Made by a program: the position numbers and the translations under genes. This document shows, piece after piece, positions 25,749-35,050 of a DNA stretch of 64,000 nucleotides. Origin of the DNA: Planifilum fulgidum (GTDB taxonomy: Bacteria; Bacillota; Bacilli; Thermoactinomycetales; DSM-44946); assembly GCF_900113175.1 (NCBI RefSeq), contig NZ_FOOK01000004.1, positions 62,001-126,000 of the forward strand, in the 5' to 3' direction. Below the pieces are notes generated by a model. The model ran no database searches. It was given only the letters and a program-made list of their open reading frames with translations, and was not told the origin of the DNA. Position 1 is the stretch's first letter. The number at the start of each line of letters is the position of its first letter.

Positions 25749-27353
25749 GTGGAGAACATAAAATGCGAGTGCGGGCACACCAATCCCTTCGGAACGGTAT
25801 TGTGCGAGTCCTGCGGCAAGCCCCTCGATGAAAAAGACGGACAAGAAACCCAGTCGCTGGACATGCGCTACGAGGGCGCGGCCCGGCGCTCCCAGACGCG
25901 GAACCGCGCGCTGTTCGACAAGATCTGGAGTTTCTTCTCTTCGGTCAAGGTGGCGGTCGTGCTCATTCTGCTCACCTTGGCGGTTTCCATTTTAGGGACG
26001 ATTCTTCCCCAGGAGCAGTACATCCCCTCGGCCCGTCCCGACGTGTATTATCCGCAGCAGTACGGGGTGGTGGGGGAGATTTATTATAAACTGGGCTTGT
26101 CCGATCTGTATTCTTCCTGGCCCTTTCGCCTGCTGATCGGCCTGATCGGGGTCTCCCTGGTGGTCTGCAGCCTGGACCGGGTGGTCCCCCTGTACCGGGC
26201 TTTGAAGAATCAGCGGGTGGTGAAGGATCCCGTCTTTCTCACGCGGCAGCGGATCCATGCCCGCAAGGAGATGACGGAGCAGGAAGGAACCGCCCTGATG
26301 GACCTGCTGGCGGAAAGGCTGTCCCGGAAGCGGTATCAGGTCCGGCGGGAAGGGGCGGCCCTGCTGGCGGAAAAGGGGCGATTCAGCCGCTGGGGGCCCT
26401 ACATCAACCACGTGGGATTGATCATTTTTTTGATCGGGATTCTTTTGCTCAGGGTCCCGGGTTTTTACCTGAACGAGTTTGTGTTCGTCCGGGAAGGGGA
26501 AACCAAGCGCGTTCCCCAGACTCCCTATTATGTCAAAAACGAGGCGGCCTCCGTCGTGTTTTACGATCCGGAGGAATTGCCGAAGGATGCGGCCGGAAGC
26601 GGTCAGCCGGTCGTCAAGCAGTACGAGACAAAGGCGGTGCTGCTAGCGAAGGATCCCGAAACCGGAGAGTTGAAGCCGGTTCACCGCCAGACGATCCGGG
26701 TGAATCACCCGCTCAAGTATCAGGATGTGGAGCTGTTCCAATCCGACTTTCAAACCAAATTGAAGGGACTCGTTCTGTCCGTCCGGGACAAAAAGACGGG
26801 GAAAACCGTCGGCAGTTTCACGGTGGATCTCAACAAGCCGAAATTCCGCGAGCCCTATCGGTTGCCCGGGGGCGCCGAAGTGCGCATTTTGGAGTATTTC
26901 CCGGATTTCGCAATGGAAGAGAACCGCCCGATCACCCTTTCGGAGGAGCCCAACCGGCCGGCCTTCGTGTTTGAGCTTGTAACACCCGAGCTGAAAAAGC
27001 CGGAAAAATCCTGGGTGATCGCCGGCACGAACATGGATGAGGTTCAAAAGGAGAACCGCTACAAAATCGAACTGGAAAAAATCCAGACCGTCAACCAATC
27101 GGGACTGATCGTCCGCCAGCAGAAGGGGACGCCGATCATTTTTGCCGGCGCGGTGATTTTTGTGATCGGTTTGGCCATCGGGTTCTACTGGCAGCACCGG
27201 AGGGTTTGGATTCGCTGGAAGGAGGGCATCTTGTATCTAGGTGCCCATACCAACAAGAACTGGTTCGGGTTCAGGCGAGAGCTGGAGCAGGCCGCAGAGG
27301 GGACGGATCTTCGGCTTGTTTTTCCGACCAGCGGTAGGAGGGAAAACGGATGA
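25749..27353 (+). CDS. resB: Cytochrome c biogenesis protein ResB
   Basis: ResB works with ResC to transport heme and attach it to apocytochrome c on the outer side of the membrane. The 534-residue protein has an N-terminal zinc-ribbon-like tag (Cys6, Cys8, Cys19, Cys22), then RYEGAARRSQT, membrane segments near SSVKVAVVLILLTLAVS and LIGLIGVSLVVCSLDR, and a large extracytoplasmic domain before the last helix. GTG at 25749 is spaced eight bases from a G-rich site; GTG at 25740 overlaps it. No resA, the thioredoxin-like partner, precedes it as it does in B. subtilis. Confidence 0.92.
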   Translation: MENIKCECGHTNPFGTVLCESCGKPLDEKDGQETQSLDMRYEGAARRSQTRNRALFDKIWSFFSSVKVAVVLILLTLAVSILGTILPQEQYIPSARPDVYYPQQYGVVGEIYYKLGLSDLYSSWPFRLLIGLIGVSLVVCSLDRVVPLYRALKNQRVVKDPVFLTRQRIHARKEMTEQEGTALMDLLAERLSRKRYQVRREGAALLAEKGRFSRWGPYINHVGLIIFLIGILLLRVPGFYLNEFVFVREGETKRVPQTPYYVKNEAASVVFYDPEELPKDAAGSGQPVVKQYETKAVLLAKDPETGELKPVHRQTIRVNHPLKYQDVELFQSDFQTKLKGLVLSVRDKKTGKTVGSFTVDLNKPKFREPYRLPGGAEVRILEYFPDFAMEENRPITLSEEPNRPAFVFELVTPELKKPEKSWVIAGTNMDEVQKENRYKIELEKIQTVNQSGLIVRQQKGTPIIFAGAVIFVIGLAIGFYWQHRRVWIRWKEGILYLGAHTNKNWFGFRRELEQAAEGTDLRLVFPTSGRRENG

Positions 27354-28555
27354 ATGCATGGATGGAGAACTTGCTCCTTCTCACCTTCGTCGCGTATGGG
27401 CTGGCCTCCATCGCCTTTGTCGTCGCGGTGGTCGGGAGGAAGCGGAGAAGCGGAGAGGAAAACCACGTCCGCCGGTGGGGAAGGGCCGGGATCGTGCTGA
27501 CTATCGCCGGCGCCGCCGTTCAGGTGATGTTCATCATCAGCCGCTTTCTCATGGGCGGCCGTTCCATCGCCGCCAGCATGTTCGAATTTACCGCATTTTT
27601 GGCCTTTGCCCTCGTCTTGGCATTTATTTTGATCTACTATCTCTACCGCACCCCCGCCCTGGGGGCCTTCGTCCTCCCGCTGGCGGTGGTCCTACTGGCT
27701 TACGCCTCCGTTTTCCCGAAGGAAGTGCGTCCGTTGATTCCCGCCCTGCAGAGCTATTGGCTGCACATTCACGTGACGCTGGCGGCCCTCGGGGAAGGGG
27801 CCTTCGCCGTCGGATTCATCGCCGGTCTGATTTACCTGATCCGGGTCGTGGGAACCCGGCGCCAATCGGCCCATGCGCGCTTTTTGGAGCTGACGCTGGT
27901 TTTGGTGGTGTTGTTTGTCGGCTATATTCTCGTGAGTTTCCTCTTTGCCGGCCTCGGTTATGAGGCGGCCATCCAACACACGGTAAACGGCGAAACCATC
28001 CTGCAGGAGTATTCCCTCCCGCCCCTGATCGGTCCGGCTGGGGGGGAAGTGGTGAAGATGGATCCCTTCCTGGGCTTGGACCGTCCCCTGTTTGAAGCAC
28101 CCTCCTGGTTGAAGGGGGAGAAGGCGGCGAGCAAGGCGAATACGATCTTCTGGTCGATCATCGCCGGGCTCATCCTGTACAGCCTGTTCCGGGCGCTGGC
28201 CCGAAAGCGGATCTGCGAAAGCCTCCATCCCCTGGTGAAGAATCTCGATCCGGAGTTGGTGGACGAAATCGCCTACCGGGCCATTGCCATCGGTTTCCCG
28301 ATCTTCACCCTGGGAGGGCTGATCTTCGCGTCGATCTGGGCCCATTACGCCTGGGGCCGCTTCTGGGGCTGGGATCCGAAGGAAGTGTGGGCCCTGATCA
28401 CCTGGCTCTTTTACAGCGCCTATCTGCATTTGCGCCTGTCCCGGGGGTGGCTCGGGCTGAAGTCGTCCTGGATGGCCGTGGGAGGTTTTGTGATTCTCAT
28501 GTTTAATCTGATCGCCATCAACCTGGTGTTTGCAGGTCTTCATTCTTACGCATAA
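27350..28555 (+). CDS. resC: Cytochrome c biogenesis protein ResC/CcsB (CcsA family)
   Basis: The 401-residue membrane protein carries the heme-handling WWD-type motif WGRFWGWDPKEVWALITW and conserved histidines near HIHVTLAALGEG and HYAWG. It is the heme lyase partner of ResB. Its start overlaps the resB stop by four bases. It is longer than some homologues because of an extracytoplasmic loop (about 205-265). Confidence 0.92.
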   Translation: MNAWMENLLLLTFVAYGLASIAFVVAVVGRKRRSGEENHVRRWGRAGIVLTIAGAAVQVMFIISRFLMGGRSIAASMFEFTAFLAFALVLAFILIYYLYRTPALGAFVLPLAVVLLAYASVFPKEVRPLIPALQSYWLHIHVTLAALGEGAFAVGFIAGLIYLIRVVGTRRQSAHARFLELTLVLVVLFVGYILVSFLFAGLGYEAAIQHTVNGETILQEYSLPPLIGPAGGEVVKMDPFLGLDRPLFEAPSWLKGEKAASKANTIFWSIIAGLILYSLFRALARKRICESLHPLVKNLDPELVDEIAYRAIAIGFPIFTLGGLIFASIWAHYAWGRFWGWDPKEVWALITWLFYSAYLHLRLSRGWLGLKSSWMAVGGFVILMFNLIAINLVFAGLHSYA

Positions 28556-28579
28556 AAGGATTTCCGGTGAGGTGAGACC

Positions 28580-29296
28580 ATGGACAGGGAGAAGCGAATC
28601 CTGGTCGTGGACGACGAGGACCAGATCCGCAGGCTGCTTCGCATGTATCTGGAGCGGGAGGGCTTTCAGATCGAAGAGGCGGAAGACGGGGAGAAGGCTC
28701 TGCGCATGGCCCTTTCCCAGGACTACGATCTGATTATTCTCGACTTGATGCTTCCGGGGATGGACGGCTTGGATGTGTGCAGGAAGATCCGCGAAAAGAA
28801 GGCCACCCCGATCATCATGCTGACCGCCCGGGGAGAAGAGGTGAACCGGGTGGAGGGGTTTGAGGTGGGCACCGACGATTATGTGGTGAAACCCTTCAGC
28901 CCCCGGGAGCTGGTTCACCGGGTGAAGGCGGTGCTTCGCCGCTCCTCGGCGACCGCCTTTTTGACCACCGACACCGAGACCCGGGATGTGATCGTCTTTC
29001 CCAATCTGGTCATCGATCACGACGCCCATGAGGTGCGGGCCGACGGGAAAAAGGTGGCGCTGACGCCGAAGGAGTATGAGTTGCTCCTTTATCTGGCCCG
29101 TTCTCCCTCCAAGGTGTTCACCCGTGAAGAACTGCTCCGGGATGTTTGGCATTACGAGTTTTTCGGCGATCTCCGCACCGTCGACACTCACATCAAGCGG
29201 CTCCGGGAAAAGCTGAACAAGGCTTCCCCAGCCGCCGCGGCGATGATCACCACGGTGTGGGGCGTAGGCTATAAGCTTGAGGTGCCGAAGGAGTGA
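28580..29296 (+). CDS. resD: Two-component response regulator ResD
   Basis: This 238-residue OmpR/PhoB-type regulator has an acidic pocket at Asp11-Asp12, the phosphorylation site Asp55 (LDLMLPGMDG), Lys104 in VVKPF, and a C-terminal winged helix with VDTHIKRLREK. Its place in resB-resC-resD-resE identifies it as the regulator of respiration and oxygen limitation genes. The resE start overlaps its stop. Confidence 0.93.
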   Translation: MDREKRILVVDDEDQIRRLLRMYLEREGFQIEEAEDGEKALRMALSQDYDLIILDLMLPGMDGLDVCRKIREKKATPIIMLTARGEEVNRVEGFEVGTDDYVVKPFSPRELVHRVKAVLRRSSATAFLTTDTETRDVIVFPNLVIDHDAHEVRADGKKVALTPKEYELLLYLARSPSKVFTREELLRDVWHYEFFGDLRTVDTHIKRLREKLNKASPAAAAMITTVWGVGYKLEVPKE

Positions 29297-31080
29297 TTTG
29301 GCGAAGCGTTGTCGGCAAATTGTGGCTGACAATCATCGGCCTTGTCACCCTCGTTCTGATGCTGCTCAGCCTGATCCTCAGCGAACAGCTGGAGCGGACG
29401 GTGAATCAGGGAGAGCAGAAGTATCTGCTCAACCTGGCCCGTCACATCCAGGAATCCCTTCAGGATGAGGAGAAACCCGATTCCGAGTACGTGTCCGCCC
29501 TGTTGCGGGCCACCGAACTGTTTGACGTGCATTCGATCATCCTCGGTCCGGACAAGTCCGCCCGTTCGCTGAACGGCTCGCCGGGCTCGCCGGAGATTCC
29601 GTGGCAGGCCATTTTGAAGGAAACGGAAATCGAGCGGGTTTTTCAGGGGAAAGAGGTGGTTCTGCGGGGACGGGTGCAGGTGGGGAAGAATCAGCATGCC
29701 TTCCCCCTTTTCAAGGACGAAATTCTGCTGGTGGCGGTTCCGCTGAAGTCGGACGGCAACGTGACGGGCGCCGTCGTCCTCTATCGGGAGCACGATCAGT
29801 TGACGGAGACGGACATCAAGCGGTGGATCATCTATTCCGCCTTAATCAGCATCTTTTTGACGACGATTTTCGCCTTCTTCCTTTCCACCCGCATCACCCA
29901 GCCCCTCATCCAGATGAAGCGGGCGGCGGAAAAGATGGCCCAGGGCCACTTTTCGATCCGGCTCCCCGTCCGTCAGCGCGAAAGGGATGAGATCGGCGAT
30001 CTGGCCATCAGCTTCAACCGGATGGCGGAACAGCTTCACGAGTCGATGGAGGCGCTTTCCCACGAGAAGGAACAGCTGGCCAGCATTTTGCGCAGCATGG
30101 TGGACGGGGTGATCACGATGGACGCCGAAGGGAAAATCATCGTGGTCAATCCGCCGGCGGAGCGGCTGCTCGCCTCCTGGTCCGACGAGGAGGAAGAAAG
30201 GGAAAGCCTGCCGCCTCCCCTCCGGGAAATCTTCCAGACGGTGGTGAAGGATGAAAGGGATCACGCCGCGGATATCACCCTTCACGGCCGCACGTGGGCC
30301 GTGGTGATGGCGCCCCTTTACGCCGGGGACCAGGTGAGGGGAGCGGTGGCCGTTCTCCGGGATGTGACGGAGGAACGCCGATTGGATAAGCTCAGGAAGG
30401 ACTTTGTGGCCAACGTCTCCCACGAATTGCGGACTCCCCTTTCCATGCTTCAGGGATACAGCGAAGCGCTGCTGGACGATATCGCCCAGTCTCCCGAGAT
30501 GCGCAAGGAGCTGGCCCGGGTGATTCACGACGAAACCCTGCGGATGGGCCGGTTGGTGAGGGATTTGCTGGATTTGGCCAAAATGGAGTCGGGGCACATC
30601 GAGATCGAACGGACCCGGGTGAACGTTCCTGCGCTGCTCCAGCGGGTGGTCCGCAAGTTCCAGGGGATTGCCGGGGAGCAAAAGGTGCGTTTGCAGTGGG
30701 AGGTACATCCCGATGTGCCGGAGGTCTTTTGGGATGAGGACAAGGTGGAGCAGGTGTTGACCAACCTGGTGGACAATGCCATCCGTCACACCCCCGAAGG
30801 AGGGGAGGTTTGTCTCAAGGCCGCCCCGAGCAACGGCAGGAAGGTGTCGCTGACGGTGCGGGATACGGGAAGCGGCATTCCCGAGGAGGATCTTCCCTTT
30901 ATCTTCGAGCGCTTTTACAAGGCGGACAAGGCGCGGACCCGGGGGCAGTCGGGAACCGGACTGGGGCTTGCGATCGTCAAACACTTGGTGGATGCCCACG
31001 GCGGAACGGTTTCCGTGGAAAGCCGCCTGGGAGAAGGCACCACCTTCACGGTGAAGCTGCCTGTGGGCGGCGGGGAATAG
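29293..31080 (+). CDS. resE: Two-component sensor histidine kinase ResE
   Basis: The 595-residue kinase has two membrane helices (about 8-28 and 177-197) around an extracytoplasmic sensor, then HAMP, a PAS domain (about 265-360), the phospho-acceptor His377 in VSHELRTPLSM, and an ATPase domain with N box LVDNAIRHTPEGG and G box DTGSGIPEEDLPF. It phosphorylates ResD. GTG at 29293 overlaps the resD stop. Confidence 0.93.
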   Translation: MIWRSVVGKLWLTIIGLVTLVLMLLSLILSEQLERTVNQGEQKYLLNLARHIQESLQDEEKPDSEYVSALLRATELFDVHSIILGPDKSARSLNGSPGSPEIPWQAILKETEIERVFQGKEVVLRGRVQVGKNQHAFPLFKDEILLVAVPLKSDGNVTGAVVLYREHDQLTETDIKRWIIYSALISIFLTTIFAFFLSTRITQPLIQMKRAAEKMAQGHFSIRLPVRQRERDEIGDLAISFNRMAEQLHESMEALSHEKEQLASILRSMVDGVITMDAEGKIIVVNPPAERLLASWSDEEEERESLPPPLREIFQTVVKDERDHAADITLHGRTWAVVMAPLYAGDQVRGAVAVLRDVTEERRLDKLRKDFVANVSHELRTPLSMLQGYSEALLDDIAQSPEMRKELARVIHDETLRMGRLVRDLLDLAKMESGHIEIERTRVNVPALLQRVVRKFQGIAGEQKVRLQWEVHPDVPEVFWDEDKVEQVLTNLVDNAIRHTPEGGEVCLKAAPSNGRKVSLTVRDTGSGIPEEDLPFIFERFYKADKARTRGQSGTGLGLAIVKHLVDAHGGTVSVESRLGEGTTFTVKLPVGGGE

Positions 31081-31089
31081 GGCGCATGG

Positions 31090-31122
31090 AAAAACCGGAT
31101 GCCTTTTCGGCATCCGGTTTTT
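31090..31122 (+). terminator. Bidirectional terminator between resE and the SDR gene
   Basis: A 14-bp inverted repeat (31090-31103 with 31109-31122) is flanked by A-tract and T-tract, so it can serve both convergent genes. Confidence 0.9.
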
Positions 31123-31137
31123 CGCACCCGATGAGAG

Positions 31138-31836
31138 TCATTTTTGCATTTCCGGCGGAACCTGGGGGCGCATGATGATCTGGTTGTAGATGACCCCGCG
31201 CGGTGCGGAAATCATCTGCCAGACGGTTTCCGCCACCTGTTCCGGTTTCAGGGCGTAGGGTTTGGGGTCGCCGAATTCCGTCAAGATGGATCCGGGGCAG
31301 AGGGTGGAGACCCGCACTTCGTGGGGTTTCAGTTCCTGGGTCAACACTTCCGACAGGGCCATCAGCCCGAATTTGGAGGCGCAATAACCGCCTCCGCCGG
31401 GGAAGGTGACGGTTCCGGCAACGCTGGAAATGTTGACGATGTGCCCCTTTTGCCGGATGAGGTGGGGGATGGCGTATTTGCAGGCGAGAAAGGCCCCTTT
31501 CAGATTGACGGCCATCATCTGATCCCAATCTTCTTCGGACAGCTCATGCACCTTGCCGAAGCGGCCCAGTCCGGCGTTGTTCACCAGGATGTCGATCCGG
31601 CCGAATCGCCGGAGGGTTTCGTCGATCAGATGTTTGACCTGCCGGCTTTGGGTGACGTCGCAGGGGATCGGGAAAATCCGGTCGGGATCCGCCTTCGCCA
31701 CCTCCTTCAGCTTGTCTTCGCTGCGGGCGCAGGCGACGACCCGGATTCCGCCGGCGGCGAAGCGGCGGGTGATGGCGGCTCCCAATCCTTTGCTGGCTCC
31801 CGTCACGATGGCCACGCGTTCGTCTGTTGCGTCCAT
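31138..31836 (-). CDS. Short-chain dehydrogenase/reductase, FabG-like
   Basis: The 232-residue protein is a classical SDR: cofactor motif TGASKGLG (12-19), NNAG (87-90 region), and catalytic Ser137/138, Tyr151 and Lys155 (YCASK). Residues after the second strand (CARSE) suggest NADP preference. Its substrate is not evident; 3-oxoacyl-ACP reductase-like or a general carbonyl reductase are possible. It lies alone between terminators and the serine operon. Confidence 0.85.
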   Translation of the reverse strand: MDATDERVAIVTGASKGLGAAITRRFAAGGIRVVACARSEDKLKEVAKADPDRIFPIPCDVTQSRQVKHLIDETLRRFGRIDILVNNAGLGRFGKVHELSEEDWDQMMAVNLKGAFLACKYAIPHLIRQKGHIVNISSVAGTVTFPGGGGYCASKFGLMALSEVLTQELKPHEVRVSTLCPGSILTEFGDPKPYALKPEQVAETVWQMISAPRGVIYNQIIMRPQVPPEMQK

Positions 31837-31958
31837 CCCAGACCCTCCCTTCCTTTGATGAGCCGGTTCACCCGTGCATCAAGCATCTTAGCACGCGGGG
31901 AGGGCTTTCGTCCAGCGCAACAGGAGCGCGGTGGAAGCCGCACCGCGCCCCTGTTGCG

Positions 31959-33539
31959 CTACAGGTCGATTTCCTGGACGGTTTCAATGTTTTCCAGCCG
32001 GGCAAGGCTTTGTCGGATTTCGGGAGGAACCGGCTTGTCCACCGAAAGCATCATGATCGCCTGTCCTCCCACATCCCGCCGCCCCACTTGCATGGTGGCG
32101 ATGTTGATGCCGTGTTTTCCCAGCAGGGTGCCCACCCGCCCGATGGCCCCGGGCTGGTCCCGGTGTTGGATCAGGAGCAGGTGTCCCCGGGGAAGCACAT
32201 CGATGGAATAACCGTCGATGTTTATGATGCGGGCCCCCAATCCGTTCAGCAGCGTGCCGGAAACGGTGCGCCGCCTGCGGTCGGTGACCACTTCGACGGT
32301 GATCAGGTTGGTGAATCCCCTGAGGTCGGAAACCTTCTGTTCCGTCACCCGGATTCCCCGTTCCTTGGCCAGGAAAGTGGCGTTCACGTAGTTGACGTCG
32401 GACAGATAAGTGGACAGGGCGCCCTTGAGAATGGTCCGGGTCAAGGGGGCCGTGTCGAGGCCGGTCAGCTCCCCGGAATAGGTGACGGTGACGGAGCAGA
32501 GGGCGCCTTGCGTCGCCTGCAGGGCGAACCGACCCAAATTTTCGGCCAGGGATTGGTAGGGTCTCAGCTTCTCCTGGAGCTCCGCCGGGATGGAGGGCAG
32601 GTTGACCGCGTTTTTGAAGGGTTCGCCCCGCAGAATGTGGAGGATCTCCACGCAGACATCGACGGCCACGTTTTCCTGGGCTTCCCGGGTGGAGGCTCCC
32701 AAATGGGGAGTGGCGATCACCTGGGGCAGCCGAAGGAGCGGATGGTCCCCCGGCGGCTCCGTTTCGAAGACGTCGAGGGCGGCTCCCGCCACCTTGCCGG
32801 ATTGGATCGCCTCAAGGAGCGCTCCTTCGTCGATGATGCCGCCCCGGGCGCAGTTCAGGATTCGGACCCCCGGCTTCATTTTTTCGAAGGCCCGGCTGTC
32901 GATCAGATGGCGCGTCTCCTTGGTGAGCGGGGTGTGGACGGTGATGAAGTCGGAGGTTTGGATCACTTCGTCCAAGGAGGCCTGCCGAATCCCGATTTTT
33001 TCCGCCCGGTCCGGCGTCAGGTAGGGATCGTAGGCGAGCACATCCATGTGGAAGGCCTTGGCCCGTTTGGCCACTTCCGTTCCGATTCTTCCCAGGCCGA
33101 TGATTCCCAGCCGTTTGTCCCTCAGCTCGACGCCGACAAACCGTTTGCGGTCCCACTCGCCCCGGATGAGGGACTGGTAGGCTTGGGGGATGTTCCGGGC
33201 GAGGGCGATCAACATGGCGAAGGTGTGTTCCGCGGTGGAGATGGTGTTGCCGTCGGGGGCGTTGATCACGATGATTCCCTTCCCGGTGGCCGCGTCGACG
33301 TCGATGTTGTCCACTCCGACGCCCGCCCGGCCGATCGCCTTCAACCGTTTGGCGGCTTGGATCACCTCCGCCGTCACCTGAGTCTGGCTGCGGACCAGGA
33401 GGGCGTCGGCATCCTCGATTTCCTTAAGCAGCGCTTCCGGCGCAAGATCCGTCTTTTCCACGATTTGGACATCTTCGGCCCGCCGGAGGATGTCGATGCC
33501 CTGCGGGCTCAAGGGATCGGTGATCAGCACTTTAAACAC
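31959..33539 (-). CDS. serA: D-3-phosphoglycerate dehydrogenase
   Basis: SerA catalyses the first step of serine synthesis, oxidation of 3-phosphoglycerate. The 526-residue protein has the catalytic/NAD domains (GRAGVGVDNIDV, LGIIGLGRIGTEVAKRA, NCARGGIIDEGAL, PHLGASTREAQ), an intervening ASB domain and a C-terminal ACT domain for feedback control. GTG at 33539 follows AGAGGAGGTG on the minus strand. It overlaps the upstream aminotransferase gene by eight bases, forming a T-box-controlled operon. Confidence 0.94.
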   Translation of the reverse strand: MFKVLITDPLSPQGIDILRRAEDVQIVEKTDLAPEALLKEIEDADALLVRSQTQVTAEVIQAAKRLKAIGRAGVGVDNIDVDAATGKGIIVINAPDGNTISTAEHTFAMLIALARNIPQAYQSLIRGEWDRKRFVGVELRDKRLGIIGLGRIGTEVAKRAKAFHMDVLAYDPYLTPDRAEKIGIRQASLDEVIQTSDFITVHTPLTKETRHLIDSRAFEKMKPGVRILNCARGGIIDEGALLEAIQSGKVAGAALDVFETEPPGDHPLLRLPQVIATPHLGASTREAQENVAVDVCVEILHILRGEPFKNAVNLPSIPAELQEKLRPYQSLAENLGRFALQATQGALCSVTVTYSGELTGLDTAPLTRTILKGALSTYLSDVNYVNATFLAKERGIRVTEQKVSDLRGFTNLITVEVVTDRRRRTVSGTLLNGLGARIINIDGYSIDVLPRGHLLLIQHRDQPGAIGRVGTLLGKHGINIATMQVGRRDVGGQAIMMLSVDKPVPPEIRQSLARLENIETVQEIDL

Positions 33540-34683
33540 GGCTCCACACCTCCTCTGCGGCCGCGACGGCGGCACCCCAACGGACCGGTTTCCCCAGGCG
33601 GTGCAGGGCGGTTTCCGTGGCGGAAAGGAGGGTCAGGACGTCCAGGGGATCGCAATAACCCATGTGGCCGATCCGGAAGATCTTTCCTTTCAGATGCTGC
33701 TGGCCGCTGGCCACCACCACGCCGATCCGGCGCAGTTCTTTCTGGAGGGCGGTCGCATCGATGGTCTCTGTTCCCCGGACGGCGGTCACCGTGGGGGAGG
33801 CGACGGCGTCCTCGGCGAGGAGCGGCAGCCCCAGGGCCCGGATTCCCGCGCGGGTCATTTCCATCATCAGCCGGTGGCGGGCGAAGACGTTTTCAAGGCC
33901 CTCTTCGTCCAGCATGTCCAGGGCGGCCTCCAGCCCGAACAGGTGGGCGATCGCCGGCGTGAAGGGGGTGGTTTCTTTCTCCAACTGCTCTTGGTAAGCC
34001 TGGAGATCCAGGTAGAAGCGGGGGGCCTCCGCCTGACGGATGACTTTCCGGGCCCGGGGGCCGACGGCGACAAAGGCCAGGCCGGGAGGAAGCATCAACG
34101 CCTTTTGCGATCCGGTGACGAAAATGTCGATGCCCCAGGCGTCCATCTCGCAGGGGACTCCTCCCACGCTGCTGACGCCGTCGACGATGACCAGGGCGTC
34201 GCTGTGTTCCCTGACGATTTGGGCCAGATCCCGGACGGGATTGAGCACGCCGGTGGAGGTTTCACAATGGGTGAGGAAGACGGCCTTCACCCGCGGGCGA
34301 CTGAGCAGGAAGGATTTCAGCGCGTCGGGGGAGCAGGCCTCTCCCCAGGGAATGTCCAGGCGGTGCACCCGGGCTCCGAAGCGGTCGGCGATCTTGGCAA
34401 AGCGGTCGCCGAAGGCGCCGGTCACCACCACCACCGCTTCCTCCCCCGGAGCCACGGTGTTGGCGACGGCGGCCTCCAGGGCGGAGGTGCCGCTGCCCGC
34501 TATGATCAACACGTTTTCCCGCGTGCCGAAGACCGATTGAAGTCGCTGGCTGCACTTTTGAACGAGCCGGCTGCATTCGGCGCTGCGATGGCCGATCATC
34601 GGCCGGTTCATGGCGTGTTGCACCCGGAGCGGAACGGGTGTCGGCCCGGGAATGCGCAGATGAAATTTTTCTTCGAAGGGCAT
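33532..34683 (-). CDS. Class V aminotransferase (phosphoserine or serine-glyoxylate type)
   Basis: The 383-residue PLP enzyme belongs to the alanine/serine-glyoxylate aminotransferase branch: IPGPTPVPLRV at the N-terminus, AGSGTSALEAA for phosphate binding, VDGVSSVGG and the PLP lysine Lys194 in GSQKALMLPPG. Sharing a serine T-box and an overlap with serA suggests it transaminates 3-phosphohydroxypyruvate, replacing the usual SerC; this is inference. ATG at 34683 follows GGGGAGGGAG. Confidence 0.85.
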   Translation of the reverse strand: MPFEEKFHLRIPGPTPVPLRVQHAMNRPMIGHRSAECSRLVQKCSQRLQSVFGTRENVLIIAGSGTSALEAAVANTVAPGEEAVVVVTGAFGDRFAKIADRFGARVHRLDIPWGEACSPDALKSFLLSRPRVKAVFLTHCETSTGVLNPVRDLAQIVREHSDALVIVDGVSSVGGVPCEMDAWGIDIFVTGSQKALMLPPGLAFVAVGPRARKVIRQAEAPRFYLDLQAYQEQLEKETTPFTPAIAHLFGLEAALDMLDEEGLENVFARHRLMMEMTRAGIRALGLPLLAEDAVASPTVTAVRGTETIDATALQKELRRIGVVVASGQQHLKGKIFRIGHMGYCDPLDVLTLLSATETALHRLGKPVRWGAAVAAAEEVWSRV

Positions 34684-34716
34684 CGTTTCTCTCCCTCCCC
34701 AGGATGTTTTATGTGA

Positions 34717-34767
34717 AAAGACCTCTCGTCGCACACCTACGGCAGGGTAGGTGAGGGACGAGAGGTC
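34717..34767 (-). terminator. T-box-controlled terminator before the serine operon
   Basis: On the minus strand ACCTCTCGTC (34767-34758) pairs with GACGAGAGGT (34730-34721), followed by CTTTTC. Pairing of the T-box sequence with the upstream side chain would compete with this hairpin. Confidence 0.85.
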
Positions 34768-35010
34768 TCGTGGTGCCACCCTCAATTCGTCGCGGACTCG
34801 CGTCGGCGACCTCGGCGGGTCGATGACCCTGGGGGTAACGGTTCCACCGATCCGACCTACTGACCCTTGCAAGGAGGCGTTCAGCCGGACACTCCGGAGG
34901 GCTCCGCGTCAGCCGAACCACCGGTTTTCACCGACCACCGGCTCTCTGCAGGTCCGTTCTGACACTTGGCTCCATCATCGCTTTCCCGTATTGCTCGGTC
35001 AAAGTTTGAT
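34719..35010 (-). promoter_or_regulatory. T-box leader, apparent serine (AGC) specifier
   Basis: The minus strand carries the conserved T-box AATTGAGGGTGGCACCACG (34786-34768) just before a terminator, and a long structured stem I upstream with AGAGAGCCGGTGGTCGGTG. The codon AGC at 34903-34901, followed by CCTCCGGAGTG, sits where the specifier loop is expected and encodes serine, in agreement with the serA operon. The 367-base gap between ppa and the aminotransferase gene is filled by this element. Uncharged tRNA-Ser should allow read-through. The tRNA-Ser(GCU) gene at 38155 could be the cognate. T-box certain; specifier read by eye. Confidence 0.9.
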
Positions 35011-35014
35011 AAAT

Positions 35015-35043
35015 ACTCTAGCACGGGTTTCCGCCTGTGTCAA
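35015..35043 (-). promoter_or_regulatory. Promoter of the serine T-box operon
   Basis: On the minus strand a consensus TTGACA (35043-35038), 17 bases and TAGAGT (35020-35015) precede the T-box leader. Confidence 0.75.
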
Positions 35044-35050
35044 CAATTTT

